The translations under genes and the position numbers were made by a program. From positions 19,626 through 83,625 of the forward strand of contig JAFAAW010000003.1 in NCBI GenBank assembly GCA_023426365.1: 64,000 nucleotides of DNA, read 5' to 3'. The notes below the pieces were generated by a model. It had not been told where the DNA came from, searched no databases, and saw only the letters and a program-made list of their open reading frames with translations. Positions 54,117 through 62,944 of the stretch are shown in pieces. Origin of the DNA: Pseudomonadota bacterium (lineage in GTDB: Bacteria; Pseudomonadota; Alphaproteobacteria; Rhodospirillales; Magnetospirillaceae). How positions within the stretch are numbered: position 1 is the first letter of the stretch; every line of letters starts with the position of its first letter.

Positions 54117-54614
54117 ATGGTCACCAAGGGCGGCTATCGCGACACCATCATCGGTGCCATCGTCATTCTGGTGGCCGCGGTCTTCCTTGGCCTCGTCTAT
54201 GCCAAGGAAGACGGCCCCAAGCAGGCCAACGCCAACGGCTATCTGCTGACGGCGCAGTTCCGGCGTGCCGACGGCATCATGCCGGGCGCCGACGTGCGCC
54301 TGTCGGGCGTTTCGGTGGGCAAGGTGGTGGAACAGCACCTGGCCCCCGATTTTCGCGCCGTGCTGAGCCTGCGCATCGCCGCCAACGTCCATCTGACCGT
54401 CGACACCGCCGCCGTCATCCAGACCGACGGCCTGTTGGGGGCCAAGTATATCGAGCTCAAGCCGGGCGGCGACGAGGCTGTGCTCAAGCCCGGCCAGGAA
54501 ATCGCCTATACCCAGGACGCCATGGTCCTGGAAGAACTGGTGGACATGATCATTCAACAGGCCAAGGCCAAGCGCGGTTTTGCCGGCAAGCCGGTGCCGT
54601 CGATCACCAACTAG
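54117..54614 (+). CDS. mlaD: MlaD-like phospholipid-transport protein 1
   Basis: A 165-residue MCE-domain protein with one N-terminal membrane anchor (TIIGAIVILVAAVFLGLVY). The core is the MCE repeat GADVRLSGVSVGKV and TDGLLGAKYIELKPGGD. MlaD hexamers shuttle lipid between inner and outer membrane with MlaEF and MlaB, which are not here. ATG 54117 follows GGGGGCGGCC. The longer frame upstream is a shadow of NDUFA12. Confidence 0.88.
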   Translation: MVTKGGYRDTIIGAIVILVAAVFLGLVYAKEDGPKQANANGYLLTAQFRRADGIMPGADVRLSGVSVGKVVEQHLAPDFRAVLSLRIAANVHLTVDTAAVIQTDGLLGAKYIELKPGGDEAVLKPGQEIAYTQDAMVLEELVDMIIQQAKAKRGFAGKPVPSITN

Positions 54615-54669
54615 GCCGGTCTATCCGCTCAGGCCCCGGCCTGTGCGGATACCGGTCGCCGAGGGGAAC

Positions 54670-55161
54670 ATGGGACGGAATCTGATCGAAACGATCATGG
54701 GCGCTGTGGTGCTGGCGGTGGCCGCCTTCTTCCTGGCGTTCGCCTACAACCATGCCGACCTCAAGCAGGTCGCCGGCTACGAGGTCACCGCCCAATTCGC
54801 CAGCATCGGCGGGCTGGCCCCGGGGGCGGACGTGCGCATCAACGGCATCAAGGTCGGCACCGTCGCCGGCCATGCCCTTGATCCCGACACCTTCAACGCG
54901 GTGGTGCGCCTGACCATCGTGCCGGAAATCCGCCTGCCCAAGGACACCGTGGCGACCATCGCCACCGAGGGCCTGCTGGGCGGCAAGTTCCTCAAGCTGG
55001 AGCCGGGCCGCTCGGCCGAGCGCATCGCCGATGGCGGCGCCATCACCCGGACCAAGGACTACAAATCCATCGAGGAAATGGTGGGCGAGCTGATCTTCCT
55101 GGCGACGTCCGATTCGCCGCCCCCTCCGGGCATGTTGCCGTCGCCCACGACCGGCCAATAG
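54670..55161 (+). CDS. MlaD-like phospholipid-transport protein 2
   Basis: A 163-residue paralogue of the preceding gene, 55 bases downstream. Anchor helix is TIMGAVVLAVAAFFLAFAY and the MCE core is GADVRINGIKVGTV with TEGLLGGKFLKLEPG. A Pro-rich tail ends the protein. ATG 54670 has GAGGGG directly upstream. The pair probably arose by tandem duplication and could form mixed or separate hexamers. Confidence 0.88.
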   Translation: MGRNLIETIMGAVVLAVAAFFLAFAYNHADLKQVAGYEVTAQFASIGGLAPGADVRINGIKVGTVAGHALDPDTFNAVVRLTIVPEIRLPKDTVATIATEGLLGGKFLKLEPGRSAERIADGGAITRTKDYKSIEEMVGELIFLATSDSPPPPGMLPSPTTGQ

Positions 55162-55223
55162 GGGAGGGGCGCCGGGAAAGACGGGCAGGGGGACGCGACC
55201 GCAACCGCCCCCGCCCCCTTCGC

Positions 55224-55706
55224 TCAGAACACCGAGACGCCGCCCGGCCACGACACGGCAGGAATGACCGGGCAATTTTTGCCGTCGCGGTCGTTTTTGC
55301 CGGTCTGCTGGGCCGTGGCCACAGCGGTCTTGTCCTGGCCGTTCTCGTCCTTGGCGGTCTGTTCCTGCATGCGACGATCGATCTCCTCCTGGATTTTCTT
55401 TTCCAGGATCTCCTGCATGACGGAGGACAGCTTGCTGAGAGAATCCTCGTCGATGCCCATGTCGGCCATGACCTGCTTGCGCAGTTTTTCCTTCAGCGCT
55501 TCGATCTGGGTGTCGCGCACCCAGGCGCTGAAACCCTTGGATTTGATGGCGTCCAGTTCGTTGGCGCGGGCCTGGCGGGTCTGCTCGGCCTTGCGTTCGG
55601 CGTCCAGGGCGGCGCTGAACCCGCCACCGGTGGCGCCGGGTTCGTTCGACGCCCCACCGATCGGGGGCAGCGCGGCGAAGCGTTGGTTGTTGATGGACTC
55701 GATCAT
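55224..55706 (-). CDS. Hypothetical coiled-coil protein
   Basis: A 160-residue charged protein with a long predicted helix/coiled coil (about residues 35-115, e.g. EALKEKLRKQVMADMG and VMQEILEKKIQEEIDRRMQEQ). A Gly/Pro-rich N-terminus and a C-terminal NCPVIPAVSWPGGVSVF follow no known family. It is convergent with the mlaD pair and divergent from the lipoprotein gene. A soluble structural or flagellum-related role cannot be judged. Confidence 0.65.
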   Translation of the reverse strand: MIESINNQRFAALPPIGGASNEPGATGGGFSAALDAERKAEQTRQARANELDAIKSKGFSAWVRDTQIEALKEKLRKQVMADMGIDEDSLSKLSSVMQEILEKKIQEEIDRRMQEQTAKDENGQDKTAVATAQQTGKNDRDGKNCPVIPAVSWPGGVSVF

Positions 55707-55780
55707 GCTTGGTCTGGCTCCCTGTGGGTCCTGCTCGTAATGTTTGCAATCGCCGCGCCAGTCGGTAACGGAGGAAGCCA

Positions 55781-56020
55781 ATGAGAGCCATGGTGGTGCT
55801 GGGTTGCCTGCTTTTGGCAAGCTGCGTCGAGGTGACCCGGTTCAAATCGGCAGAGGGCGATATCTATTTCGCCAATTGCGACAATCCCGTGCGTCTGCAA
55901 AGCTGCCGCGCGGCCCTGGAATCCACTTGCCCGGGCGGCTACGATTTCGTGCAGACCGCGACTTGCAACGACGGCGGCAAGACGGTTTCCACCAACTCTG
56001 GATTTTTCCGATGCCGATGA
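55781..56020 (+). CDS. Small lipoprotein
   Basis: A 79-residue protein with a lipobox at its N-terminus (MRAMVVLGCLLLASC, Cys15 lipidated). The short mature part has six further cysteines (NCDN, SCRA, TCPGG, TCNDGG, RC), which may form disulfides. GGAGG precedes ATG 55781. It overlaps the next gene by about 10 bases. Confidence 0.7.
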   Translation: MRAMVVLGCLLLASCVEVTRFKSAEGDIYFANCDNPVRLQSCRAALESTCPGGYDFVQTATCNDGGKTVSTNSGFFRCR

Positions 56021-56409
56021 CCCGTTTCCATCCGTTCCCGCCGGCCCTGGCGCTTGGGCTGGGCATGCTGTTCGCTCCGCTGGCCGCCTCGGCGCAGGCG
56101 TCGCCCGATCTGTCCATGGACGTGGCGGTGTTGCAGGGACTGGACAAGGTGACCGCCCACGTGGTGACCATCGAGGCGCCGGTGGGCCGTCCGGTCCGCT
56201 TCGGGACGCTGGAGATCATCGCGCGGTCGTGCAAGAAGCGCCGGCCCGAGGAAAATCCGGAAAGCGCCGCCTTTCTCGACATCTGGGAGCTGCGTCCCAA
56301 CCAGCCGGCGCAAAGCCTGTTCCGCGGCTGGATGTTCGCCTCCAGCCCGGCGCTGTCGGCCATGGAGCACCCGGTCTACGACATCCGGGTGCTCGACTGC
56401 GAGAAGTAA
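56011..56409 (+). CDS. DUF2155 secreted protein
   Basis: A 132-residue protein with a signal peptide (about residues 1-30, ending LAASAQA). The mature part carries the DUF2155 pattern: LQGLDKVTAHVVTIEAPVGRPVRFGTLEIIARSCKKRRPEENPE split over the domain, and the end WMFASSPALSAMEHPVYDIRVLDC. This family commonly sits near NDUFA12, mlaD and aat in alphaproteobacteria; its function is unknown. ATG 56011 or 56017 are both possible starts. Confidence 0.85.
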   Translation: MPMTRFHPFPPALALGLGMLFAPLAASAQASPDLSMDVAVLQGLDKVTAHVVTIEAPVGRPVRFGTLEIIARSCKKRRPEENPESAAFLDIWELRPNQPAQSLFRGWMFASSPALSAMEHPVYDIRVLDCEK

Positions 56410-56456
56410 GCGGCCGGGCCGGGGTGCCGGCCGGGGGCGACGGCCGGGGGCGACGA

Positions 56457-57101
56457 TCAGGGACAGACGTCGCTTTCGCCCAGCGCTTCCTCCCAACGGA
56501 CGGGGCCGCGCGGGAACACCGCCGGCACGTCCACCGCCGCCGCCAGCAGTTTCAGATAGCGGTGGCGGGGAATTTCCAGGGCGCCGAAGCGGCCCAGGTG
56601 GTCGGTGACGAACTGGGTGTCCAGCAGCAGATAGCCCGCCCGCTTCAGGCGCGCCACCAGATCGACCAGGGCCACCTTGGAGGCGTCGGTTTCGCGGCTG
56701 AACATGCTTTCGCCGAAGAACGCCGACCCCAGCGCCAGCCCGTACAGCCCCCCGACCAGGCGGCCGTCGCGCCAGCTTTCCACCGAATGCGCCAGCCCCA
56801 GATGGTGCAACTCGACGAACAGGCGCACGATCTCGTCATTGATCCAGGTGTCGGGGCGGTCGCCGGTGGTCTGGGCGCAGCCCTGCATGACCTCTTCGAA
56901 GGCGGTATCGACGCGGATTTCGAAGACCTGGCGGCGCAGCGTCTTTCGCAGCGACCGGGGCAGGTGAAAGCCGTCAAGCGGCAGAATGCCGCGCTGGTCG
57001 GGATCGATCCAGTACAGCCGCTGATCGCCGCGCGACCGCGCCATGGGAAAGATGCCCATGGCATAGGCGCGCAACAGCAGATCAGAGGTCAAAGGCCGCA
57101 T
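56457..57101 (-). CDS. aat: Leucyl/phenylalanyl-tRNA--protein transferase
   Basis: Adds Leu or Phe to N-terminal Lys/Arg of proteins, marking them for ClpAP (N-degron pathway). It has 214 residues. Motifs: LLLRAYAMGIFPMARSRGD with YWIDPDQRGILPLDGFH, SVESWRDGRLVGGLYGLALG and FFGESMFSRETDASKVALV. The ATG at 57101 gives the standard MRPLTSDLLL start. It is convergent with the DUF2155 gene. Confidence 0.94.
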   Translation of the reverse strand: MRPLTSDLLLRAYAMGIFPMARSRGDQRLYWIDPDQRGILPLDGFHLPRSLRKTLRRQVFEIRVDTAFEEVMQGCAQTTGDRPDTWINDEIVRLFVELHHLGLAHSVESWRDGRLVGGLYGLALGSAFFGESMFSRETDASKVALVDLVARLKRAGYLLLDTQFVTDHLGRFGALEIPRHRYLKLLAAAVDVPAVFPRGPVRWEEALGESDVCP

Positions 57102-57218
57102 GCAGGGGCCACCCTTCGGTTTCGTCGCTCCGGCGCGGGCGCCGCTTTCTTCTCAGGTATTACGCCCGACCGGAATTTCCAGCCAAGTTAAAAGCGATCG
57201 CGCCGCAACCCGGGCGCT

Positions 57219-59663
57219 TCAACCCCTTTGGCGCGGCAGGGCCACCCGGAAGATGGTGCCGCCGCCGGGCGGCGATTCCACCCAGATGCGGCCGCCATGG
57301 TGTTCGGCGATCTTGCGGCAGGCGGCCAGACCGATGCCGGTGCCCTCGTACTGATGCGCCGCGACCAGCCGCGAGAACAAGGTGAACAGGCGGTCGTGCT
57401 GGGCCGGGTCGATGCCGATGCCGTTGTCGGCCACGGAAATCACCCATTCGCCGTCGCCTTTGCCGCACTCCACGGTGACGTGGGGCGCGCGGTCGGGGGC
57501 GCGGAACTTGAGCGCGTTGCCGATCAGGTTGAGGAACAGCCGTTCCAACTCCGACGCGCTGCCCACCAGCGTCGGCAAATGCTCGGGCACGCTCACCTGG
57601 GCGCCGGTTTCGGCGATGGCGGCGGCCAGACTGTTGAGCGCGCGGTCCAGCGGATCGGCCAGAGCCACCTCCTGGCGCGGCGACGATTGCCGCCCCAGAC
57701 GGGAATAATCCAGCAGATCGACGATCATGCGGTCCATGCGCTGGGCGCCGTCCACCGCGTAGCCCAGGAACTCGCGCAGTTCCTCGTCGGCATTGTCGCC
57801 CAGCCGGCGCTGGATCAGCCCGATATAGCTGCTGATCATGCGCAGCGGCTGGCGCATGTCGTGCGACGCCACATAGGCGAAGCGTTCCAGTTCCGCATTG
57901 GACCGCAGAAGGCTTTCGTTGAGTTCCTTGAGCGTGGACACGTCCTGCGCCGCCCACACCACGCCCAGCTCCGGCTGGTTGACGTCCACCAGACGGGCCA
58001 CTTGGCGCACCCACACCCTGGTGCCGTCGTTGCGGCACATCAGCACGTCGTCGCAGAAGGTTCCGCCGCCCATCACCACCGGCTGGGCGCGGCAGCGCAC
58101 GTCCTCGCTTTGCGCGACGTCGGCGTACAGGATGGATGCCGGCTGGCCGGCCAGTTGTTCGCCCTGGCGGCCGTAGATCGCGCAAAAGGCGTCGTTGGCC
58201 TGAATGATCACCCGCTCGGCGCTCAGGATGGCGATGCCCAGCGGCGTATTGTCCAAGATGGCTTTCTGGTAGCTGGCAAGGCGGCGAATCTCCTCCTCGC
58301 CGCGCAATTGCTCGGTGATGTCCTCGAACACCCACACCACGCCCAATTCGGGGGCGTCCGCGTCCACCTTGCGTCCCACCAGCCGGCACCACAGCGTGGT
58401 GCCGTCGTGCCGCTGCATGGCGATGGTGTCGGCAAAGGTCTCGCCCGCCCAGATCAGCGGGTAGGCGCGCTCGCCCAGCGCGTGGAAATCGTCGCTGTTG
58501 GAATAGAGAACCCTGGTCTGGTTGCCCTTGAGGGTGTTGGGGGGCACCCCGAAAATATCGGCCAGGGCCTGGTTCGCCTCGAGTACGTGGCGGTCCTCAT
58601 CGACGATGGCCAGCCCGATGGGGGCGCTGCCCAGAACCGCCCCCAGCCGTGCGGATGCCAGCGACGCCCGCTCCAGCGCCGCTTCCTTGGCCCGCCAGTT
58701 GCGCAGCACCCAGTGGGCTGAAATGGCGCTCAGCACGGCGAACAGGCCCAGTAGAAGGATGGTGCGCGCCAGTTCCGTGCGCCAGTCGGCCAGGTAATCT
58801 TCCTCGGCCAGCCCCAGCGCGATGAACAGCGGATAATCGGTGACCTTGCGATAGGACACGATGCGCCGCACCCCGTCCAGGGCGGCCACGGTGGGGAAGG
58901 TGGCGCCCTGTGGCGTGTTGTTCAAAGCATCGCGCAGGCCGGGCGAGACCTCGCGGCGTCCGATGGCGGTTTGCCCGTCGGCCAGGGTATCGGGATAGCG
59001 CGCGATCACCGCGCCCGCAGAATCGCGCAGCGACACCGCCCCCTTGCTGCCCAAGTCCAGCATGGCGAAGCTGCGGATGAGGCGGTCCAGCGGCACCGGC
59101 GCGAATACGATGCCGGCGAAGCTGCCGTCGGCCTTGTCGAGGCGGCGGGCCAGCACCACGATCCACTGGTTGCTGATGCGGCCGAAGACCGGGGGCGAGA
59201 TCACCAGCCCGGCGGCCGGGTCGTCGCGCAGGCGCAGGTAATAGTCGCGATCGGTCACATGCGACAGCAGCGCGCCACCGCCCAGAACGCGCGTCACCTG
59301 ACCTTGCGCGTTGGCGGTGCGCAGGCCGACGATGCCGGCGGTGCGGGTCAACTGGTAGGTCATGGTGGCGTGCAAGGCGGCCTCGTCGGGCCGGCCGCTG
59401 CGTTCCTGGCGGGCCATTTCCTCGGCGATCACCGACAGGGCGTCGTCGATGCGCTCGATGGTGGCCGAGATGTTGTGTTCCAGCACCTGGGCGAGGTTCT
59501 GCGACGTGACCTCGGCCGCGCGGCGATGGTTCTGGTGGCTGGTGTACAGCGCCATGCCCGCCAGGGCGCAGGCAAAGACGTTGACGGCCACCGCCAGCGC
59601 GGCCAGCCGGAGCGGGAACGAGCGATGGTGTCCGGTGGGGATCGTGGGGCGGCCGATGGTCAT
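57219..59663 (-). CDS. Membrane sensor histidine kinase with PAS domains
   Basis: An 814-residue kinase. Two membrane helices (about residues 15-40 and 290-312) flank a dCache/CHASE-like periplasmic sensor. Two PAS domains follow (EDRHVLEANQALADIFGV and AERVIIQANDAFCAIYG). The HisKA box is VASHDMRQPLRMI, with phospho-acceptor His. HATPase boxes are N (LIGNALKFR), G1 (VADNGIGI) and G2 (GTGIGLAACRKI). ATG 59663 overlaps the stop of the upstream kinase by 4 bases. No response regulator is adjacent, so the target is unknown. Confidence 0.9.
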   Translation of the reverse strand: MTIGRPTIPTGHHRSFPLRLAALAVAVNVFACALAGMALYTSHQNHRRAAEVTSQNLAQVLEHNISATIERIDDALSVIAEEMARQERSGRPDEAALHATMTYQLTRTAGIVGLRTANAQGQVTRVLGGGALLSHVTDRDYYLRLRDDPAAGLVISPPVFGRISNQWIVVLARRLDKADGSFAGIVFAPVPLDRLIRSFAMLDLGSKGAVSLRDSAGAVIARYPDTLADGQTAIGRREVSPGLRDALNNTPQGATFPTVAALDGVRRIVSYRKVTDYPLFIALGLAEEDYLADWRTELARTILLLGLFAVLSAISAHWVLRNWRAKEAALERASLASARLGAVLGSAPIGLAIVDEDRHVLEANQALADIFGVPPNTLKGNQTRVLYSNSDDFHALGERAYPLIWAGETFADTIAMQRHDGTTLWCRLVGRKVDADAPELGVVWVFEDITEQLRGEEEIRRLASYQKAILDNTPLGIAILSAERVIIQANDAFCAIYGRQGEQLAGQPASILYADVAQSEDVRCRAQPVVMGGGTFCDDVLMCRNDGTRVWVRQVARLVDVNQPELGVVWAAQDVSTLKELNESLLRSNAELERFAYVASHDMRQPLRMISSYIGLIQRRLGDNADEELREFLGYAVDGAQRMDRMIVDLLDYSRLGRQSSPRQEVALADPLDRALNSLAAAIAETGAQVSVPEHLPTLVGSASELERLFLNLIGNALKFRAPDRAPHVTVECGKGDGEWVISVADNGIGIDPAQHDRLFTLFSRLVAAHQYEGTGIGLAACRKIAEHHGGRIWVESPPGGGTIFRVALPRQRG

Positions 59664-62600
59664 GCCTTTTCCCCTTCCAATGCGGCGGCGGGCAGAACGA
59701 AGTGGATGGCGCAGCCCTCGCCGGGGTGCGAATTGGCCCAGATGCGCCCGCCATGGTTCTGTACCATCACCCGGCACAAAGGCAGGCCCAGACCGGTGGA
59801 GTCCGGATGGCGGCCATGGGCGGTCTCGAACGCGCGGAACAGCAGATCGCTGTTGATCGGCGGCAGGCCCGGGCCGTCATCGGAGACCGTGAACCGCCAG
59901 CCGGTGGGCAGGGATTGGGCGTCCACGCGCACGGTGATCGGACAATGGTTGCCGGCATGGGCGGCGGCGTTGCCCAGCAATTGCTCGAACACTTCGCGCA
60001 GCATGGCCGGGTCCGCCCACAGGGTGGGGAGCGGCGCGACGTGGATGCGGATGCGATCGGCCCCCCAGGTGGCGCCCACGCGGTCGGCCGCGCTCTGCGC
60101 CACCTGGGTGGCATCGGTAAGCTGTTGCTCGGGAATGCGGCCCAGGGCGGCGACGAAGCGCGGATAATCGCGCAGCAGGGCGCGCAGGTGGGTGCCGCCG
60201 GCGGCGATGAACGACAGCCAGCGGTCGGTCTCGTCATTATGTCCGCTGACCATGTGCTCCAGCCGGGCGATGCGGCCCACCAGCGTGTCCAGCGGCTGCT
60301 GCAACTGGGCGGCGATCAACTCGACCAGCTCGTGCAGGTGTCCGTTGGCCTCGGTCAGGCGTCCCAGGCGCAGCTCGGCGGCACGGTGGGTCAGGGCCAG
60401 GCCGGCGGTTCGCTCGGCGACCTGGGCCGTCAGTTGCTGGCGGTGGCGGGCAAGGCTGCGGGCGCGCCTGTCGGCCCGGTGTGCCCACAGGTACAGGATG
60501 GCAGAGGCCAGCAGCGCGATGGCGGTGGTCGCACCGGCCATCACTTTCCATTCCGCCAGCGCCTTGGCCCGGGAATAGCCCGACGTGGCGACCAGCGGAA
60601 AGCCGCCGATGACGCTGTAGCCCAGCAGCTTGTCGTTGCCGTCGGTCTTGGACAGCAGATGGGCGCTGCCTTCCGCGGATTGGGGCAGGTATAGGGTGAA
60701 CAGGTCGCTGTCGGCGATGTCCAGGCCGAATTTTTCCTTGTGCAGGGGGGCGCGGGCCAGCATGCGGCCCGACAGGGTGATCACCGCGCTGCCGCCGTCG
60801 TGGTCCAACAGCACGGTGTCGAGGAAGCGGGCATAAAGGTCGGGATCGACGGTGGCGAACGCCATGCCCCTGAACTGCCCCTGTGCCCCCAATATGGCAT
60901 GGCTGAAGCGAACCAGATGATCGCCACCCGGGCGCGGCTGTTCCAGGACCAGCCGGCCGCGTGCCGGTTGGGCGGCTTGGGCGCGAAAATCCTCCTGGCC
61001 CGAGATGTCCATGCCCTGCGCCGGCAGCGCGTCGGGCGGCCATGCGGGCGCATGCACGCGGCCCTGGCCATCGGCCACGCCGATCATGCGCAGCTCGGGC
61101 ATGGTGGCCATGCGGGCCAGCATGCGGGTGGTGAAGTCCGGGTCCAGGTGGCGCCCGTCTTCGACCGCCAGGGCGACATCGTTGAGCGCGCTGTCGATGC
61201 GGCGCAGCGACGCCTGCAGGTGGTGGGCGATGGATTTGACCACCGCCCCGGTCAGGTTTTCCGACGCGGTCATGGCTGCGTCGTAATCGCCGCGCAATTG
61301 CAGCGCGTTGCCGGCCAGCAACGCGGCGATGATGGCCCCGGCCACGGCGCGGGCGGTGTGGATGCGGGCCGGCGGCGGGGCGCAGGGCTGCGGGGCGGGC
61401 GGCTCGGCCACCGCGTCGTCCACATGCACGGCGCGGGTCAGCTCGGCGATCCGTTCCTCGAACGCGCCCAGCCGGGATTTAAGGTCAAGCCCGTCGCGGC
61501 TCAGCGCCGCCACCTCGGCATCGACCTGGGCATTGGGCGGACTGAGCGAGCGCGCCACCATCTGGGCGCAACTGACGATCGACCGCAACGGCTCCTGCAA
61601 ATGGTGCGACGCCACCAGGGTCAGGCGCTTGAGTTCCTGGTTGATCCAGTGCAGCCGCACCGCGCGGCGCTCGGCCACGGCGCGCGCTGCCTCCAGCGCT
61701 TCGGTGCGTTCGGCCACCATCTCCTCCAGTTGGCGCTGTTCACTCTCCAACTGGGCGTCGTGGGTGCGGATGCGCCGCGTCCAATGCAGCAGCATGGCCG
61801 AGAACAGCACCAGCAACAGCACCTCGACCACCGCCATGCGGGTCCAGCCGCCCAAGGCCTTCTGGTACGAGACGCCGGCCGTGACCATCAGCGAGAATTC
61901 CGGCATGACCCGATAGGACAGCAGCTTGTCGTTGCCGTCCGTCCTGGCGACCAGTCGAACGACGCCCATGGGGTGATGCGGCGCCCACAGGCGGATCAGG
62001 TCGCTGTCGGCGATGTCGCGGCCGAACTCGTCCTGGTGGTTGGGGGCGCGGGCGACGATGCGCCCGTCCAGTCTGATCAGCCCGCACGATCCCGCCTGGT
62101 CGTACAGGATGGAGGACAGGAACTCGGCGTAGAAATCGGGATTGACCGACGCCACCACCACGCCGGCAAAGCGGCCGGCGGCGTCGCGAACGGGGCGTGA
62201 CAGGTACAGGCTGCGTTCACCGCTGGCACGTCCGACCGCCGGTTCGCCCACCACCATCCGGGCGGGGCCGGTGGCGTCGCGCTGGGCGGCGAAGTAGTGC
62301 CGCCCCGACACATCCACGCCCCCGGCCGGCATGCCCGGCTGCGGCGGCCAGGTCTGCGGGTCAAGCCTGCCGTCGGCGCCGACCACGCCGATGAAGCGCA
62401 GTTCGGGAAAGGACGGCAGCCGCGCGGTAAAATGGTCGGTGAAATGCGGGTCGTGCTGGCGCCCCTCGCGCACGGTGGCGGCCACTTCCTCGATCAGCGA
62501 ATCGATGGCGTCCAGACTGCCGCCGATGTGCTGTTCCGACGCCACCGTCAGGGCGTTCACCAAGGTTTCGGCGTCGCGAATGGCCTTGTCGTAGGTCAGC

Positions 62601-62743
62601 TTGAGGTGCAGGGCCACGGCGGCCACCAGCCCGGCGATCACGATCACCGCCACCCGATAGGCCGACCACGGCGATCGGCGTTGCCGCACGGCGATCGGCC
62701 CGGGTGTGGGCAGCGGGGGCAGGGGGGATAGGCCGGCCGACAA
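59660..62743 (-). CDS. Tandem-duplicated sensor histidine kinase
   Basis: A 1027-residue protein made of two similar halves. Each has a membrane helix, a dCache-like sensor (about 50-300 and 485-730), a second helix and a HisKA-like segment. Matching pairs include RDIADSDLIRLW/LDIADSDLFTLY and RTDGNDKLLSYRV/KTDGNDKLLGYSV. The first HisKA keeps His380 (VASHHLQEPL); its ATPase is missing. The second reads IAAQLQQPL, with Ala812 in place of His, but is followed by an intact ATPase (LLGNAAAH, SDDGPGL, STGLGLPLC). The start is uncertain: the first codon is TTG 62743 without a clear ribosome-binding site; a later GTG is possible. Confidence 0.85.
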   Translation of the reverse strand: MSAGLSPLPPLPTPGPIAVRQRRSPWSAYRVAVIVIAGLVAAVALHLKLTYDKAIRDAETLVNALTVASEQHIGGSLDAIDSLIEEVAATVREGRQHDPHFTDHFTARLPSFPELRFIGVVGADGRLDPQTWPPQPGMPAGGVDVSGRHYFAAQRDATGPARMVVGEPAVGRASGERSLYLSRPVRDAAGRFAGVVVASVNPDFYAEFLSSILYDQAGSCGLIRLDGRIVARAPNHQDEFGRDIADSDLIRLWAPHHPMGVVRLVARTDGNDKLLSYRVMPEFSLMVTAGVSYQKALGGWTRMAVVEVLLLVLFSAMLLHWTRRIRTHDAQLESEQRQLEEMVAERTEALEAARAVAERRAVRLHWINQELKRLTLVASHHLQEPLRSIVSCAQMVARSLSPPNAQVDAEVAALSRDGLDLKSRLGAFEERIAELTRAVHVDDAVAEPPAPQPCAPPPARIHTARAVAGAIIAALLAGNALQLRGDYDAAMTASENLTGAVVKSIAHHLQASLRRIDSALNDVALAVEDGRHLDPDFTTRMLARMATMPELRMIGVADGQGRVHAPAWPPDALPAQGMDISGQEDFRAQAAQPARGRLVLEQPRPGGDHLVRFSHAILGAQGQFRGMAFATVDPDLYARFLDTVLLDHDGGSAVITLSGRMLARAPLHKEKFGLDIADSDLFTLYLPQSAEGSAHLLSKTDGNDKLLGYSVIGGFPLVATSGYSRAKALAEWKVMAGATTAIALLASAILYLWAHRADRRARSLARHRQQLTAQVAERTAGLALTHRAAELRLGRLTEANGHLHELVELIAAQLQQPLDTLVGRIARLEHMVSGHNDETDRWLSFIAAGGTHLRALLRDYPRFVAALGRIPEQQLTDATQVAQSAADRVGATWGADRIRIHVAPLPTLWADPAMLREVFEQLLGNAAAHAGNHCPITVRVDAQSLPTGWRFTVSDDGPGLPPINSDLLFRAFETAHGRHPDSTGLGLPLCRVMVQNHGGRIWANSHPGEGCAIHFVLPAAALEGEKA

Positions 62744-62944
62744 CGCGAGGTGATCCGTCTTTTGCGGGAGGGAAGCCTGAAACGCTAGCGCTTTCGTATG
62801 TACACGCCAAGCCGGAAATGCGAATCCCGCCGCGCCCGTATTGCAAGGCAGATGCGCGGCCGCGTTCGGGTCCGTTCACCCGTGCCGTCTTTTGGGGTAT
62901 GGTTTGCGCCCTGTTTGGGATGAACGAATCGAAGGGGGATGACG

